From Paenarthrobacter ureafaciens (GTDB lineage: Bacteria; Actinomycetota; Actinomycetes; Actinomycetales; Micrococcaceae): DNA of 46,572 nucleotides. This document shows, in pieces, positions 21,520 to 31,191 of this stretch (its first letter is position 1; every line of letters begins with the position of its first letter). Both the position numbers and the translations under genes were made by a program. Where the stretch lies: positions 1-46,572 of the forward strand of contig NZ_SBHM01000008.1 of NCBI RefSeq assembly GCF_004028095.1, given 5' to 3'. The notes below the pieces were generated by a model. It had not been told where the DNA came from, searched no databases, and was given only the letters and a program-made list of their open reading frames with translations.

Positions 21520-22290
21520 AGCCGCATTCTCATCGATAAGCCACAGTGTCCTGGCTTGGCCCACGGGGCCTGCTGCGGGCACCTGTACTGGATTGGCACC
21601 GGCCAAGGCCAGGCCTACCGCGCCGGCCTTGTCCTCGCCCGCAACCACCATCCAGATTTCCTGGGCGGTGTTGATGGCGGGGAGCGTCAGCGAAATACGC
21701 GACGGCGGCGGCTTCGGCGAGTTCTCGACCCCCACTACCGTTCGGCTCTTCTCCCTGATTGCACCCTGTTCCGGGAAGAGGGAAGCCACATGCGCATCCG
21801 GACCGACACCCAGCAGCAAGACGTCGAAGCGGGGGAGTGCTGCGGGCTCTTCCGGACGATCATCTGACATGTCGGCTGCGTGCTCGGCTTCCGCTGCTTC
21901 CTTGAGCTTGGCTGCGTAATCCTGGGCAGCTTCGTCGGCAGTCGCAAAATCGTCAGACGAGCCAGGTTCGTGGACCCGGTTCGGATCTACGGGCAGATGT
22001 GCCAACAGAGCCTGGTAGGCCTGACGCGTGTTCCTGTCCTCGCTGTCGGCGGGCACAAAACGTTCATCCCCCCACCAGAAATTCACCCGGGACCAGTCGA
22101 CTGCCGGAGCCGCGGCCGACTCCGCCACGGCCTTCAGCGTGCCGATACCGACGGTTCCGCCGGTGAGGACCACCGTAGCTTCGCCGTGCTTGTCCTGGAC
22201 GTCCACAAGCTTGGTGATGAGGCGTGCCGCAATGGCTGCCATCAGAACCTTGGAGTCGGGGTGGATGCTAACTCTTGGCTCAGCGCGCAC
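21472..22290 (-). CDS. pgl: 6-phosphogluconolactonase
   Basis: The 272-residue second enzyme of the oxidative pentose phosphate pathway, which hydrolyses 6-phosphogluconolactone (NagB/RpiA-like fold). Visible motifs: VVLTGGTVGIGTLKAV, WWGDERFVPADSEDRNTRQA (the family signature, split by a conserved Asp-Glu-Arg) and LLLGVGPDAHVASLFP with the catalytic His. It is the last gene of the tkt-tal-pgi-zwf-opcA-pgl operon, overlapping opcA by 11 bp. Its last 16 codons run antisense to the end of rbpA. The tail QQLVRKDPAGA extends beyond the usual homology. Confidence 0.95.
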   Translation of the reverse strand: MRAEPRVSIHPDSKVLMAAIAARLITKLVDVQDKHGEATVVLTGGTVGIGTLKAVAESAAAPAVDWSRVNFWWGDERFVPADSEDRNTRQAYQALLAHLPVDPNRVHEPGSSDDFATADEAAQDYAAKLKEAAEAEHAADMSDDRPEEPAALPRFDVLLLGVGPDAHVASLFPEQGAIREKSRTVVGVENSPKPPPSRISLTLPAINTAQEIWMVVAGEDKAGAVGLALAGANPVQVPAAGPVGQARTLWLIDENAASRVPQQLVRKDPAGA

Positions 22291-23221
22291 TGGTCTGGAC
22301 TCTCCTTTGACTGGTAAGTGGAAGTCCCATCGTAATCACTTCTCCGAAGACTTCGTCGGGGTCGAGCCGGCGGAGTTCTTCTGCGAGGCAGTCCTTGAGG
22401 CTGCGGCGCGGAAGGGCAATGCGCTGGGCAGGCTGTCCCGGCTGGGTCAGTTCCGCCACGGACAGGCCCGGCCGGAACAACTGCACGTCGCCGCTGGCCC
22501 GCGTCAACCGCACCCGCCGAATGCCCGTTCCTGCGGGGTCGGCCACAATAGTGACCGGTGCCTGCAGCGCCAAGGTCAACCACGCCGCCAGCAGGAGCGT
22601 GCTGGGTGAATCCGACGCGCCTTCAACGGCGATGGCCGACACGGGATCGCTGTCCACCTGGTCCAGCACCGCAGCGAGTTGGATGCGCCAGTTGGTCAGT
22701 CGGGTCCAGGCGAGGTCGGTGTCGCCGGCCTTGTAGGTTCGGCGGATGTTCTCCAGGGCCTGGGCGGGGTCCGGTTCGTTTGCGGAGTCGGTGATCCGGC
22801 GGTGCGCGATCGCTCCGATGGAGGTCTCACACGCGCTTTCGGGTGCCCCGTTCGGCCACCAGGCCACGATCGGGGCGTCCGGGAGCAGCAGCGCAGCCAC
22901 CAGGGACTCGCTTTCGTGGGCCATCTGACCGTACCCGCGCAGCACGATCACTTCCGAGGCGCCCGCGTCGCCACCGACACGGATCTGCGCGTCCAACCGG
23001 TCCGGGGCCTGCGCTCCGGCGTCGGCCAGCACGATGATCCGGCAGGGGTGCTCCCGGGAGGCTTCGTTCGCGGCCTCGATGGCTTCTTCTTCCTGCCCGG
23101 ACTTGGTCACCACCACCAGCGTCAGCACCCGGCCCAGCGCGATCACCCCGCCCTGCTCACGCAACGAGGTGATCTTCTTGGAAATCTTCGAGGTGGTTGT
23201 ATCGGGAAGATCTACGATCAT
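22280..23221 (-). CDS. opcA: Glucose-6-phosphate dehydrogenase assembly protein OpcA
   Basis: A 313-residue OpcA protein. In actinobacteria and cyanobacteria OpcA is needed for the assembly and allosteric/redox activity of glucose-6-phosphate dehydrogenase. The N-terminal MIVDLPDTTTSKISKKITSL and central LLLPDAPIVAWWPNGAP are diagnostic. It overlaps zwf by 4 bp upstream and pgl by 11 bp downstream, so its synthesis is probably coupled to that of its partner Zwf. No catalytic motif is expected. Confidence 0.95.
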   Translation of the reverse strand: MIVDLPDTTTSKISKKITSLREQGGVIALGRVLTLVVVTKSGQEEEAIEAANEASREHPCRIIVLADAGAQAPDRLDAQIRVGGDAGASEVIVLRGYGQMAHESESLVAALLLPDAPIVAWWPNGAPESACETSIGAIAHRRITDSANEPDPAQALENIRRTYKAGDTDLAWTRLTNWRIQLAAVLDQVDSDPVSAIAVEGASDSPSTLLLAAWLTLALQAPVTIVADPAGTGIRRVRLTRASGDVQLFRPGLSVAELTQPGQPAQRIALPRRSLKDCLAEELRRLDPDEVFGEVITMGLPLTSQRRVQTSAR

Positions 23222-24774
23222 GGCCTTCTCCAGGTTCGTCCGTCACGGGCCAGGAGCTCATCGGCCGAAGCCGGTCCCCAACTGCCCGGTGCGTAAGGTT
23301 GCGGTTGTTCGTCCAGCCCGGCCCAGTACTCCTCGAACGGGTCAAGGATCTTCCAGGACAACTCCACTTCCTGGTGCCGGGGGAACAACGGCGGCTCACC
23401 GAGCAGCACGTCCAGGATCAGCCGCTCATACGCCTCGGGGGACGACTCGGTGAAGGAATGCCCGTAGCCGAAGTCCATGGTCACGTCACGCACTTCCATC
23501 TGCGTGCCCGGGACCTTGGACCCGAAACGAATCGTGGCACCCTCATCAGGCTGGACCCGGATCACCACAGCGTTCTGCCCGAAGTCGTCCTCGGCGTGGT
23601 CACGGAAGAGCAGGTTCGGGGCGCGTTTGAAGACCACGGCGATCTCCGTCACGCGTCGGCCCAGGCGCTTGCCTGCGCGCAAGTAGAAAGGCACACCGGC
23701 CCACCGCCGCGTATTGATGTCCACCCGGATCGCGGCATACGTTTCGGTCTTGGAATCGGCGGGGATGCCGTCCTCATCCAGATAGCCCAGGACTTCCTCA
23801 CCGCCCTGCCAACCACCGGTGAACTGTCCCCGCGCTGAATGCGTGGACAGGTCCTCGGGCAACTTCACCGCAGCGAGGACCTTTTCCTTCTCCGCCCGCA
23901 AATCATCGGCATTGAACGAGATAGGTTCTTCCATCGCAGTCAAGGCCAGGAGCTGCAGGAGGTGGTTCTGGATCACGTCACGGGCCGCGCCCACACCGTC
24001 GTAATAGCCTGCGCGGCCGCCGGTGCCGATGTCCTCGGCCATGGTGATCTGCACGTGGTCAACGTAGTTCGCGTTCCACAACGGCTCGAACAACTGGTTC
24101 GCAAAACGCAACGCCAGGATGTTCTGGACTGTTTCCTTGCCCAGGTAGTGATCGATCCGGAACACCGCATCCGGCGGGAACACCGACTCCACAATGTCAT
24201 TGAGCGCCCGCGCCGATTCGAGGTCATGACCGAACGGCTTCTCGATGACTACACGCCGCCACTGCCCGGGCCTGGCCTGCGCCAACCCGTGCTTGGACAG
24301 CTGCCGGCAGACCTGCTCGAAGGCCTTCGGCGGGATCGAGAGATAGAAGCCATGGTTGCCGCGGGTACCCCGGGTCTGATCGAGCTCGTCCAGGACATCC
24401 CCGAGGCGCTCGAACGCGTCGTCGTCGTCGAACTCACCCTTGACGAAACGGATACCGGAAGCAAGCTGCTCCCACACCGCCTCGTCAAACTTCGTCCGCG
24501 CGTGGGCCCTGACGTTTTCCTTCACCTCGGCCGCGAAGTCAGCATCATCCCAATCCCGACGACCGAAACCCACCAACGCAAAACTCGGAGGCAACAACCC
24601 ACGGTTGGCCAAGTCATAGACGGCCGGCATCAATTTCTTCCGGGCCAAGTCACCGGTAACCCCGAAGAACACCAACGACGACGGCCCGGCAATGCGGTTC
24701 AGGCGGCGGTCCCGCGGATCACGCAACGGATTGCGCAGGCCGGCGTTCTTCCTGCCGTTTTCAGTTTCTGGCAT
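23218..24774 (-). CDS. zwf: Glucose-6-phosphate 1-dehydrogenase
   Basis: The 518-residue NADP-dependent enzyme that opens the pentose phosphate pathway. The nucleotide-binding motif GVTGDLA is at residues 38-44. RIDHYLGKETVQN carries the substrate-binding and catalytic His/Lys region near residue 200, and EKPFGHDLESA precedes it. The length and C-terminal beta domain are normal. Its GA overlap with opcA (4 bp) and 15-bp gap to pgi place it in the middle of the operon. The N-terminal 30 residues (rich in Arg/Asn) are outside the conserved fold. Confidence 0.98.
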   Translation of the reverse strand: MPETENGRKNAGLRNPLRDPRDRRLNRIAGPSSLVFFGVTGDLARKKLMPAVYDLANRGLLPPSFALVGFGRRDWDDADFAAEVKENVRAHARTKFDEAVWEQLASGIRFVKGEFDDDDAFERLGDVLDELDQTRGTRGNHGFYLSIPPKAFEQVCRQLSKHGLAQARPGQWRRVVIEKPFGHDLESARALNDIVESVFPPDAVFRIDHYLGKETVQNILALRFANQLFEPLWNANYVDHVQITMAEDIGTGGRAGYYDGVGAARDVIQNHLLQLLALTAMEEPISFNADDLRAEKEKVLAAVKLPEDLSTHSARGQFTGGWQGGEEVLGYLDEDGIPADSKTETYAAIRVDINTRRWAGVPFYLRAGKRLGRRVTEIAVVFKRAPNLLFRDHAEDDFGQNAVVIRVQPDEGATIRFGSKVPGTQMEVRDVTMDFGYGHSFTESSPEAYERLILDVLLGEPPLFPRHQEVELSWKILDPFEEYWAGLDEQPQPYAPGSWGPASADELLARDGRTWRRP

Positions 24775-24789
24775 GTTTGCTTTTGTGCC

Positions 24790-26421
24790 TTAGCTTTCGA
24801 GTGCGCTGGCCTGGCCGGCCAAAGCAGCGACGACGTCCTGGAGTTGTGCCACGCCTGCTGCACGCTCTGTGAGGTGCAAGCGAAGGACGGACCGGCCGTG
24901 TCCTTCGAGGACCTGGGCATCGCCCGATGCCTGGGCGGAGATAAGTTCCCCGAAGGTAAACGGGCGCTCAGGAATTTCAAGATCAGTGGAGGATGCCGCA
25001 GTGACCTGCAGGAACACGCCGATCGCGGGGCCGCCCTTGTGGAACTGGCCGGTGGAGTGCAGGAACCTGGGTCCCCACCCAAAGGTCACCGGACGTCCGC
25101 TCACAGCGGCAAGCTCCTCACGGATGCCTTCGAGGGGCGCGTGGCTGATGCGGTCAAGGTAGGCCTGAACGCTCAGGTACCCATCAGGTCCCAGCTGGTT
25201 CAGCAGCGCCTGCACGGCCTCGCTGACGGTAGCCGCCTGGCCCAACCACTCACCGCCGCGGACCTCAACGGCACCATCGGTGAAAGCAGCCGGCGTCGGC
25301 TCCGGGCGGGCGTCCAGCAAGCCGCGGGCAGCCACCTTGGCTGCTTCGACGTCGGGCTGGTCAAACGGGTTGATGCCCAAAAGGCGGCCGGCGACGGCGG
25401 TGGCAAATTCCCAAACAAACATCTCGGTCGCCAGGCCGCCGGCAATGGCGACCTCGTTCTCACGCAGTTCAACATCGGCATCGGCATCCACAAGCCTGAC
25501 GACCAGGACGTCCTCAGCGCCACCCCGGGCTTCCGGGGAGTCCGGACCCGCCACTACGGGAAGTACGCCGGTGCCGAGCTTGCCGGTTGATTCGGCGATA
25601 AGCTGCTCTGCCCAGTCCGCGAAACCGACAATGCCGGAGCCGTCCTCAGCAATGACAATCTTGTTGCGCAGGGGAGTGGTTCCACCCAGAGCGACGCCCA
25701 GGGACAGGCCGATGTTGTCCGCGGAGTCCTCGTTGAGCACTTCAGCGGCTTCTTCGGCTTCGTCGAGGAAGGCCTGGATGTCGACGCCGGCGAGGCCGCA
25801 GGGCACGAGGCCGAAGGCCGTCAGGGCCGAGAAACGTCCGCCAACGTTCGGATCCGCGTTGAACACCGCACGGTAACCCGCCTCCCGCGAGGCTTTGTCC
25901 AAGGGTGAACCGGGGTCCGTCACAATGATGATCCGGCTCTTGGCGTCCAGGCCGGCGTCGTTGAACGCCTTTTCGAAGACCCGTCGCTGGGAATCGGTCT
26001 CAACAGTGGAACCGGACTTGGAAGAAACGACGATCGCCGTTTCCGCCAACCGGTCTGTAAGGGCAGCACCAACCTGCTCGGGGTCGGTGCTGTCGAGAAC
26101 AGTCAGCTCGACGCCAGCGGTGCCGGCAATGACCTCCGGCGCCAGAGAGGAACCGCCCATGCCGCAAAGGACAATATGGGAGACGCCTTCGGCGCGGAGG
26201 GCATCACGCAGTTCCAGGATCTGGCCTACCAGGGGCTGGGATACGGCCGGAGCCTCAACCCATCCCAGGCGGATGGCCGACTCCGACTCCGCGTCCGGGC
26301 CCCACAACGTGTGGTCCTTCGCGAAAATCCGCGTGGCAATCCGGTCTTCGACCAGGCTGTCAATGTGCTTGGCGATTGCCTGCTGTGCGGCACCGCTGGC
26401 GTCAAAGCTGATTGTGCTCAT
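24790..26421 (-). CDS. pgi: Glucose-6-phosphate isomerase (transaldolase-linked type)
   Basis: A 543-residue SIS-domain isomerase that interconverts glucose 6-phosphate and fructose 6-phosphate. SIS signatures are HIVLCGMGGSSLAPEV (about residue 84) and VVSSKSGSTVETDSQ (about 131). The sequence type is the one found as the C-terminal half of bifunctional transaldolase/glucose-6-phosphate isomerase proteins rather than the classical E. coli Pgi. Here it is a separate gene, 6 bp downstream of tal. It joins glycolysis to the pathway encoded by the rest of the operon. Confidence 0.93.
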   Translation of the reverse strand: MSTISFDASGAAQQAIAKHIDSLVEDRIATRIFAKDHTLWGPDAESESAIRLGWVEAPAVSQPLVGQILELRDALRAEGVSHIVLCGMGGSSLAPEVIAGTAGVELTVLDSTDPEQVGAALTDRLAETAIVVSSKSGSTVETDSQRRVFEKAFNDAGLDAKSRIIIVTDPGSPLDKASREAGYRAVFNADPNVGGRFSALTAFGLVPCGLAGVDIQAFLDEAEEAAEVLNEDSADNIGLSLGVALGGTTPLRNKIVIAEDGSGIVGFADWAEQLIAESTGKLGTGVLPVVAGPDSPEARGGAEDVLVVRLVDADADVELRENEVAIAGGLATEMFVWEFATAVAGRLLGINPFDQPDVEAAKVAARGLLDARPEPTPAAFTDGAVEVRGGEWLGQAATVSEAVQALLNQLGPDGYLSVQAYLDRISHAPLEGIREELAAVSGRPVTFGWGPRFLHSTGQFHKGGPAIGVFLQVTAASSTDLEIPERPFTFGELISAQASGDAQVLEGHGRSVLRLHLTERAAGVAQLQDVVAALAGQASALES

Positions 26422-26427
26422 TGTTGG

Positions 26428-27546
26428 TTAGGAAGCCTTCCGTGCAGTTGCAAGTGCGCCTTCGACGTCGGCCAGCAGTTCCTTCCAGCTGGCCACGAAC
26501 TTATCCAGACCTTCGGACTCAAGGAGGGCCACGACGTCGTTGTAGGAAACGCCGAGCTTCTCGAGGGCATCAAGGGTGCTGTTGGCCTCTTCGTAGGTAC
26601 CGGTCACGGTGTCCCCGGTAACCACGCCGTGGTCGAAGGTTGCGTCGAGGGTCTTCTCCGGCATGGTGTTGACGACCCCGGGGGCAACAAGCTCGGTGAC
26701 GTAGAGGGTATCCGGGTAGGCCGGATCCTTGACGCCTGTGGAGGCCCACAGCGGACGCTGGGGAAGGGCTCCGGCCTCGGCCAGAACTGCCCAGCGTTCG
26801 GTGGAGAACAGCTCTTCGTAGACCTGGTAGGCAAGACGGGCGTTGGCCACGCCGGCCTTGCCCTTGAGTGCCTTGGCCTCTTCGGTGCCGATGGCGTCCA
26901 GGCGCTTGTCGATCTCGGTGTCCACGCGGGAGACGAAGAAGGATGCCACCGAGTGGATCTTGGAGAGGTCGTGTCCGTTTTCCTTCGCCTGCTCCAAGCC
27001 GGACTGGAAAGCGTTGATGACGGCCCGGTAACGCTCCAGGGAGAAGATCAGGGTCACGTTGACGCTGATGCCCTCGGCCAGGACGGCCGTGATGGCCTCG
27101 AGGCCCTCGAGCGTGGCGGGGATTTTGATGTGGACGTTGTCCTTATTCACCGTGGCGTACAGCTGCTTCGCTTCGGCGATCGTGCCTTCCGTGTCCCAAG
27201 CGAGGCGGGGGTCCACCTCGATGGAAACGCGGCCGTCGACACCGTTGGTGGCGGCAGCGACAGGTGCGAAGAGGTCGCAGGCGTCGGCGACGTCGGTGGT
27301 GGTGATGGCGAAGATTGTTTCTTCAACGCTGGCACCCTCTGCAGCCTTCGCTGCGATGGTCGCATCGTAGTCCGTGCCGGCGGTGATCGCGGCATGGAAG
27401 ATGGACGGGTTGGTGGTTACGCCAACGACGTTCTTCTCGTCGATGAGCTTCTGCAGCGTGCCAGTGTCCAGGCGGGTGCGGGAGAGGTCATCGAGCCAGA
27501 TGGAAACGCCGGCGTCGGAGAGTTGCTGCGTGGGAGTGCTGGTCAT
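26428..27546 (-). CDS. tal: Transaldolase
   Basis: The 372-residue enzyme that transfers a dihydroxyacetone unit from sedoheptulose 7-phosphate to glyceraldehyde 3-phosphate. [13 protein letters not shown] (residues 42-54) is the N-terminal signature; the Schiff-base lysine is Lys141 in VHIKIPAT. It belongs to the longer actinobacterial class (TalB-type about 370 residues). It lies 31 bp after tkt and 6 bp before pgi, matching the tal-pgi fusions seen elsewhere. Confidence 0.97.
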   Translation of the reverse strand: MTSTPTQQLSDAGVSIWLDDLSRTRLDTGTLQKLIDEKNVVGVTTNPSIFHAAITAGTDYDATIAAKAAEGASVEETIFAITTTDVADACDLFAPVAAATNGVDGRVSIEVDPRLAWDTEGTIAEAKQLYATVNKDNVHIKIPATLEGLEAITAVLAEGISVNVTLIFSLERYRAVINAFQSGLEQAKENGHDLSKIHSVASFFVSRVDTEIDKRLDAIGTEEAKALKGKAGVANARLAYQVYEELFSTERWAVLAEAGALPQRPLWASTGVKDPAYPDTLYVTELVAPGVVNTMPEKTLDATFDHGVVTGDTVTGTYEEANSTLDALEKLGVSYNDVVALLESEGLDKFVASWKELLADVEGALATARKAS

Positions 27547-27577
27547 GTCTTTTATCTCCTTCGAAGTTCGCAGTCAG

Positions 27578-29704
27578 TTATGCGTTGACGGCTGCGAGCG
27601 AGTCTTTGGCAGCGGCTGCAACGGCTTCGGCGGTGATGCCGAACTCCGTGAAGAGCCGCTTGTAGTCGGCGGAGGCGCCGAAGTGCTCAAGGCTGATGGA
27701 ACGGCCGGCGTCCCCAACGAATTCGCGCCATCCCTGGGCAAGGCCGGCTTCGACGGAAACGCGTGCCTTCACGTCGGACGGAAGGACGGACTCGCGGTAT
27801 GCCTCGTCCTGCTTGTTGAACCACTCAACGCACGGCATGGAGACAACGCGGGTGGCGATGCCTTCGGACTGGAGGGCTTCGCGGGCTGCGACGGCGAGCT
27901 GGACCTCGGAACCGGTGCCGATCAGGATCACCTGGGCGTCAACCGTTTCGCCGCCCTTGGAGGCTTCGGCCAGGACGTAGCCGCCCTTTGCCACGCCGGC
28001 GGTGGACGCGAACGTGTCACCGCTGGCTTCACCTTCACCACGTGCGTACGTGGGGATGTTCTGGCGGGTCAGGACGATGCCTGCCGGGTTCTCGTGGTTC
28101 TCGAGCATGACCTTCCAGGCTGCGGCAACCTCGTTGGCGTCGCCCGGGCGGACAACATCCAGGCCCGGGATGGCGCGCAGCGAAGCGAGCTGCTCCACAG
28201 GCTGGTGGGTGGGGCCGTCTTCGCCCAGGCCGATGGAGTCGTGCGTCCACACGTACAGCGAGGGAACACCCATCAGCGCGCCGAGGCGGATGGCCGGGCG
28301 CTGGTAGTCGGAGAAGATCAGGAACGTGCCGGAGAACGCACGGGTGCGGCCATGCAGGGCGATGCCGTTCACAATCGAGGCAGCAGCGTGCTCGCGGATA
28401 CCGAAGTGCAGCACACGGCCGTAGGGGTTGCCCTTCCAGGCGTCGGTGGAACGCGAGGTGGGGATGAACGACGGCGAGCCCTCGATCGTGGTGTTGTTGG
28501 ACTCGGCGAGGTCGGCAGAACCGCCCCAGAGTTCCGGGAGGACCGGGCCGATCGCGTTCAGGACCTTGCCCGAAGCTGCACGGGTGGAAACGTCCTTGCC
28601 CGCCTCGAACACCGGCAGGGCTGCGTCGATGCCCACGGGCAGCTTCTTTGCCTCGATGCGCTCCAGGAGTGCGGCACCATCCGGGTTGGACGCCTGCCAT
28701 GCCTCGAACTTGCTCTGCCAGGCAGCGCGCTCTTCGGAACCACGCTCAACAACCTTGCGGGCGTGGGCGAGAACCTCTTCATCGACCTCGAAGGACTTCG
28801 CAGGATCAAAGCCAAGAACGGTCTTAAGAGCGGCAACCTCTTCGGCACCGAGGGCCGAACCGTGGATCTTGCCGGTGTTCTGCTTCTTCGGGGCCGGGTA
28901 ACCGATGATGGTGCGCAGCGAGATGATGGACGGCTTGGTGGTCTCTGCCTTGGCCTTCAGCAGGGCCGAGTAGAGTTCCTGGACATCTTCGACGTACTCG
29001 CCGGTCTTGGTCCAGTCCACCCGCTGGGTGTGCCAGCCGTAAGCTTCGTAACGCTTCAGAACGTCCTCGGTGAATGCAACGTCGGTGTCGTCTTCGATCG
29101 AGATGTGGTTCTCGTCGTAGATCACTACGAGGTTGCCCAGTTCCTGGTGGCCGGCCAGCGAGGAAGCCTCGGAGGTCACGCCTTCCTGCAGGTCGCCGTC
29201 GGAAGCGATGACCCAGATGGTGTGGTCGAACGGCGACTCGCCGGCGGGAGCATCGGCGTCGAACAGGCCGCGCTGGCGGCGCTGGGAGTAAGCGAACCCG
29301 ACCGAGGACGCGAGGCCCTGGCCCAGCGGGCCGGTGGTGATTTCCACGCCTGCGGTGTGCTTGTACTCGGGGTGGCCCGGGGTCAGGGAGCCCCAGGTAC
29401 GCAACGCCTCAAGGTCCTTCAGTTCCAGGCCGTAACCCGAGAGGAACAACTGGATGTAGAGCGTCAGCGAAGTGTGGCCGGGGGAGAGGATGAACCGGTC
29501 GCGGCCAATCCACTCAGGGTTCTTGGGGTCGTGGCGCATCAGCTTCTGGAAAAGCAGGTAAGCCGCGGGCGCCAGGCTCATGGCCGTACCCGGGTGGCCG
29601 TTCCCGACCTTCTCCACAGCGTCGGCAGCCAACACGCGAACGGTGTCAACAGCCTTCTGGTCCAGATCGGTCCAGGACAGTTCTTGCTCTTCCAAATGTG
29701 GCAC
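27578..29704 (-). CDS. tkt: Transketolase
   Basis: The 708-residue thiamine diphosphate enzyme that moves two-carbon units between pentose phosphate pathway sugars. GNGHPG (residues 34-39) carries a catalytic His; the thiamine diphosphate/metal motif is SDGDLQEGVTSEAS through DENHISIEDDT; the pyrimidine-domain GIREHAAASIVNG follows. GTG 29704 is chosen because homology begins at ELSWTDLDQKAVDTVR and AGAGGGG precedes it at about 9 nt; a longer frame to 29785 lacks homology. First gene of the six-gene operon; divergent from ctaB. Confidence 0.97.
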   Translation of the reverse strand: MPHLEEQELSWTDLDQKAVDTVRVLAADAVEKVGNGHPGTAMSLAPAAYLLFQKLMRHDPKNPEWIGRDRFILSPGHTSLTLYIQLFLSGYGLELKDLEALRTWGSLTPGHPEYKHTAGVEITTGPLGQGLASSVGFAYSQRRQRGLFDADAPAGESPFDHTIWVIASDGDLQEGVTSEASSLAGHQELGNLVVIYDENHISIEDDTDVAFTEDVLKRYEAYGWHTQRVDWTKTGEYVEDVQELYSALLKAKAETTKPSIISLRTIIGYPAPKKQNTGKIHGSALGAEEVAALKTVLGFDPAKSFEVDEEVLAHARKVVERGSEERAAWQSKFEAWQASNPDGAALLERIEAKKLPVGIDAALPVFEAGKDVSTRAASGKVLNAIGPVLPELWGGSADLAESNNTTIEGSPSFIPTSRSTDAWKGNPYGRVLHFGIREHAAASIVNGIALHGRTRAFSGTFLIFSDYQRPAIRLGALMGVPSLYVWTHDSIGLGEDGPTHQPVEQLASLRAIPGLDVVRPGDANEVAAAWKVMLENHENPAGIVLTRQNIPTYARGEGEASGDTFASTAGVAKGGYVLAEASKGGETVDAQVILIGTGSEVQLAVAAREALQSEGIATRVVSMPCVEWFNKQDEAYRESVLPSDVKARVSVEAGLAQGWREFVGDAGRSISLEHFGASADYKRLFTEFGITAEAVAAAAKDSLAAVNA

Positions 29705-30136
29705 GAAAACCGAGCCCCTCTCTGTGCTGACGGCGGGATAGCGGATACACGACCGCGCAGGAAGCTCAGATGGCGCCCGCTGCAATGTGTCTACCAGCCG
29801 TTCACCATTGAAACGTTGATCTTTCTTCCAGACACACGGACAGTCCGAGAATACGGTTTCCCGGAAGATCGACGCGCGCTGATCTGCTTCACAGCTTAGC
29901 CCTAAATGTGGTCCAAAGCTCAGGAAATCCCACTAACTGGACAGAAAAACAGCTTTTATGAATCACCATGGCGTCAGCCGGTAGTGAAGAGTCAGAAACA
30001 TTGGCGTATTTTGCGGACATGGGCCCGCTTCCGGCCACGGTATGATATTTGGAGGCCTCCAGCGGCTCGCGCGCCCGCGGTTCATTCCGCGAATCAGGAC
30101 GCTGCCGCTGCGCAAACCCCGAGAGCATAGAACAGA
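29705..30136. other. Divergent tkt/ctaB intergenic region
   Basis: These 432 bp hold the promoters and leaders of tkt (minus) and ctaB (plus). It is noticeably less GC-rich around 29880-30050 than its surroundings, as expected of promoter DNA. I find no convincing gene; a 74-codon frame on the plus strand has no coding character. A candidate ctaB promoter with a palindrome is listed separately. Confidence 0.6.
30041..30061 (+). promoter_or_regulatory. Candidate ctaB promoter with palindromic operator
   Basis: TATGAT (30041-30046) would start transcription near 30053. The perfect 12-bp palindrome TGGAGGCCTCCA (30050-30061) covers that start point, a good position for a repressor. No regulator is assigned. 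Confidence 0.35.
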
Positions 30137-31099
30137 GTGACTGCCGTCGTGAGCACAACTGATACGCCCGTCAACGCGACCCCGGCCCGGGGGAGCATTG
30201 GATTTTCCCGCAAGCTCAAGGCGTATCTGGCTCTCACCAAACCGCGCGTCATAGAACTCCTTTTGGTGAGCACGTTGCCCACCATGATCTTTGCCCAGCG
30301 GGGATTCCCGTCGATCGGGCTCATGCTGGCAACCCTCGTGGGTGGTGCCTTCGCTGCCGGCAGCGCAGGCGTGTTCAACTGCTACATCGACCGCGATATC
30401 GACAAACTCATGCACCGCACGGAGAAGCGGCCGTTGGTCACCGGTGAGGTCAGCCCGCGTGAAGCGATTGTCTTCGCATGGCTCCTCGGTGCGGCCTCCA
30501 TCGCCATCCTGTGGTTCGGCGCCAACCCGCTCTCCGCTTGGCTGGGCCTCGGCGCGATCGTTTTCTACGTGGTCATCTACACGATGATCCTCAAGCGCCG
30601 CACCGCCCAGAACATCGTCTGGGGAGGCGCGGCAGGTTGTTTCCCTGTCCTCATCGCATGGTCCGCAGTCACCAACACCGTTGAGTGGCCGGCCATTGTA
30701 CTGTTCATGGTGATTTTCCTGTGGACTCCGCCGCACTATTGGCCGCTGTCCATGCGCTACGGCGAGGACTACCGGAACGCCAAGGTCCCCATGCTCGGGG
30801 CGATTGCGGGCGCCAAGGTCGTCTCGGTGCAGGTTGTCCTTTACGCCTGGGCCATGGTGGCCTGCTCGCTGCTGATGATTCCGGTGGGTGGAGCAGGGTG
30901 GGTTTACACCATCGCGGCCGTTGCCACCGGCGCCTGGTTCCTCTACGAAAGCCACGCCCTCTACAAACGGGCACAGGGCGGGGACGTCTCCAACAAGGGC
31001 GCAATGAAGGTTTTCCACGGCTCCATCAGCTACCTGACACTGCTCTTCATCGCCTTGGCCGTCGACCCGTTCGTCGGTTCACCCCTCATCGGCGGCTAG
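30137..31099 (+). CDS. ctaB: Heme o synthase (protoheme IX farnesyltransferase)
   Basis: A 320-residue UbiA-family membrane prenyltransferase that adds farnesyl to heme b to make heme o for cytochrome aa3 oxidase. The prenyl-diphosphate/Mg motif is NCYIDRDID (Asn81, Asp85, Asp89), and [12 protein letters not shown] is the typical first helix. About eight to nine transmembrane helices can be seen. The second Asp-rich site is [18 protein letters not shown] 30137 or GTG 30149 could be the start. It converges on ctaA, whose product completes heme A; a strong terminator follows the stop. Confidence 0.96.
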   Translation: MTAVVSTTDTPVNATPARGSIGFSRKLKAYLALTKPRVIELLLVSTLPTMIFAQRGFPSIGLMLATLVGGAFAAGSAGVFNCYIDRDIDKLMHRTEKRPLVTGEVSPREAIVFAWLLGAASIAILWFGANPLSAWLGLGAIVFYVVIYTMILKRRTAQNIVWGGAAGCFPVLIAWSAVTNTVEWPAIVLFMVIFLWTPPHYWPLSMRYGEDYRNAKVPMLGAIAGAKVVSVQVVLYAWAMVACSLLMIPVGGAGWVYTIAAVATGAWFLYESHALYKRAQGGDVSNKGAMKVFHGSISYLTLLFIALAVDPFVGSPLIGG

Positions 31100-31127
31100 T
31101 CGCCTAAAGCGGCCCAACCCGCCACAC

Positions 31128-31176
31128 CCCGACGTCGACGCTCGCCCCTGAGCGTCGACGTCGGGCTTTGTTGTTG
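31128..31176 (+). terminator. Strong intrinsic terminator of ctaB
   Basis: A 16-bp perfect stem (31128-31143 with 31150-31165, core GACGTCGACGCTC) and a GCCCCT loop are followed by CTTTGTTGTTG. It begins 29 bp after the ctaB stop. Confidence 0.9.
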
Positions 31177-31191
31177 CCCGCGCCCAACGTT

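Noticed and set aside
27578..29785. Transketolase start at 29785
   Set aside because: The first 27 residues have no homology; GTG 29704 has a good ribosome binding site (AGAGGGG).
29906..30130. 74-codon frame in the tkt/ctaB intergenic region
   Set aside because: No ribosome binding site and composition typical of non-coding DNA; it lies over the promoter region.
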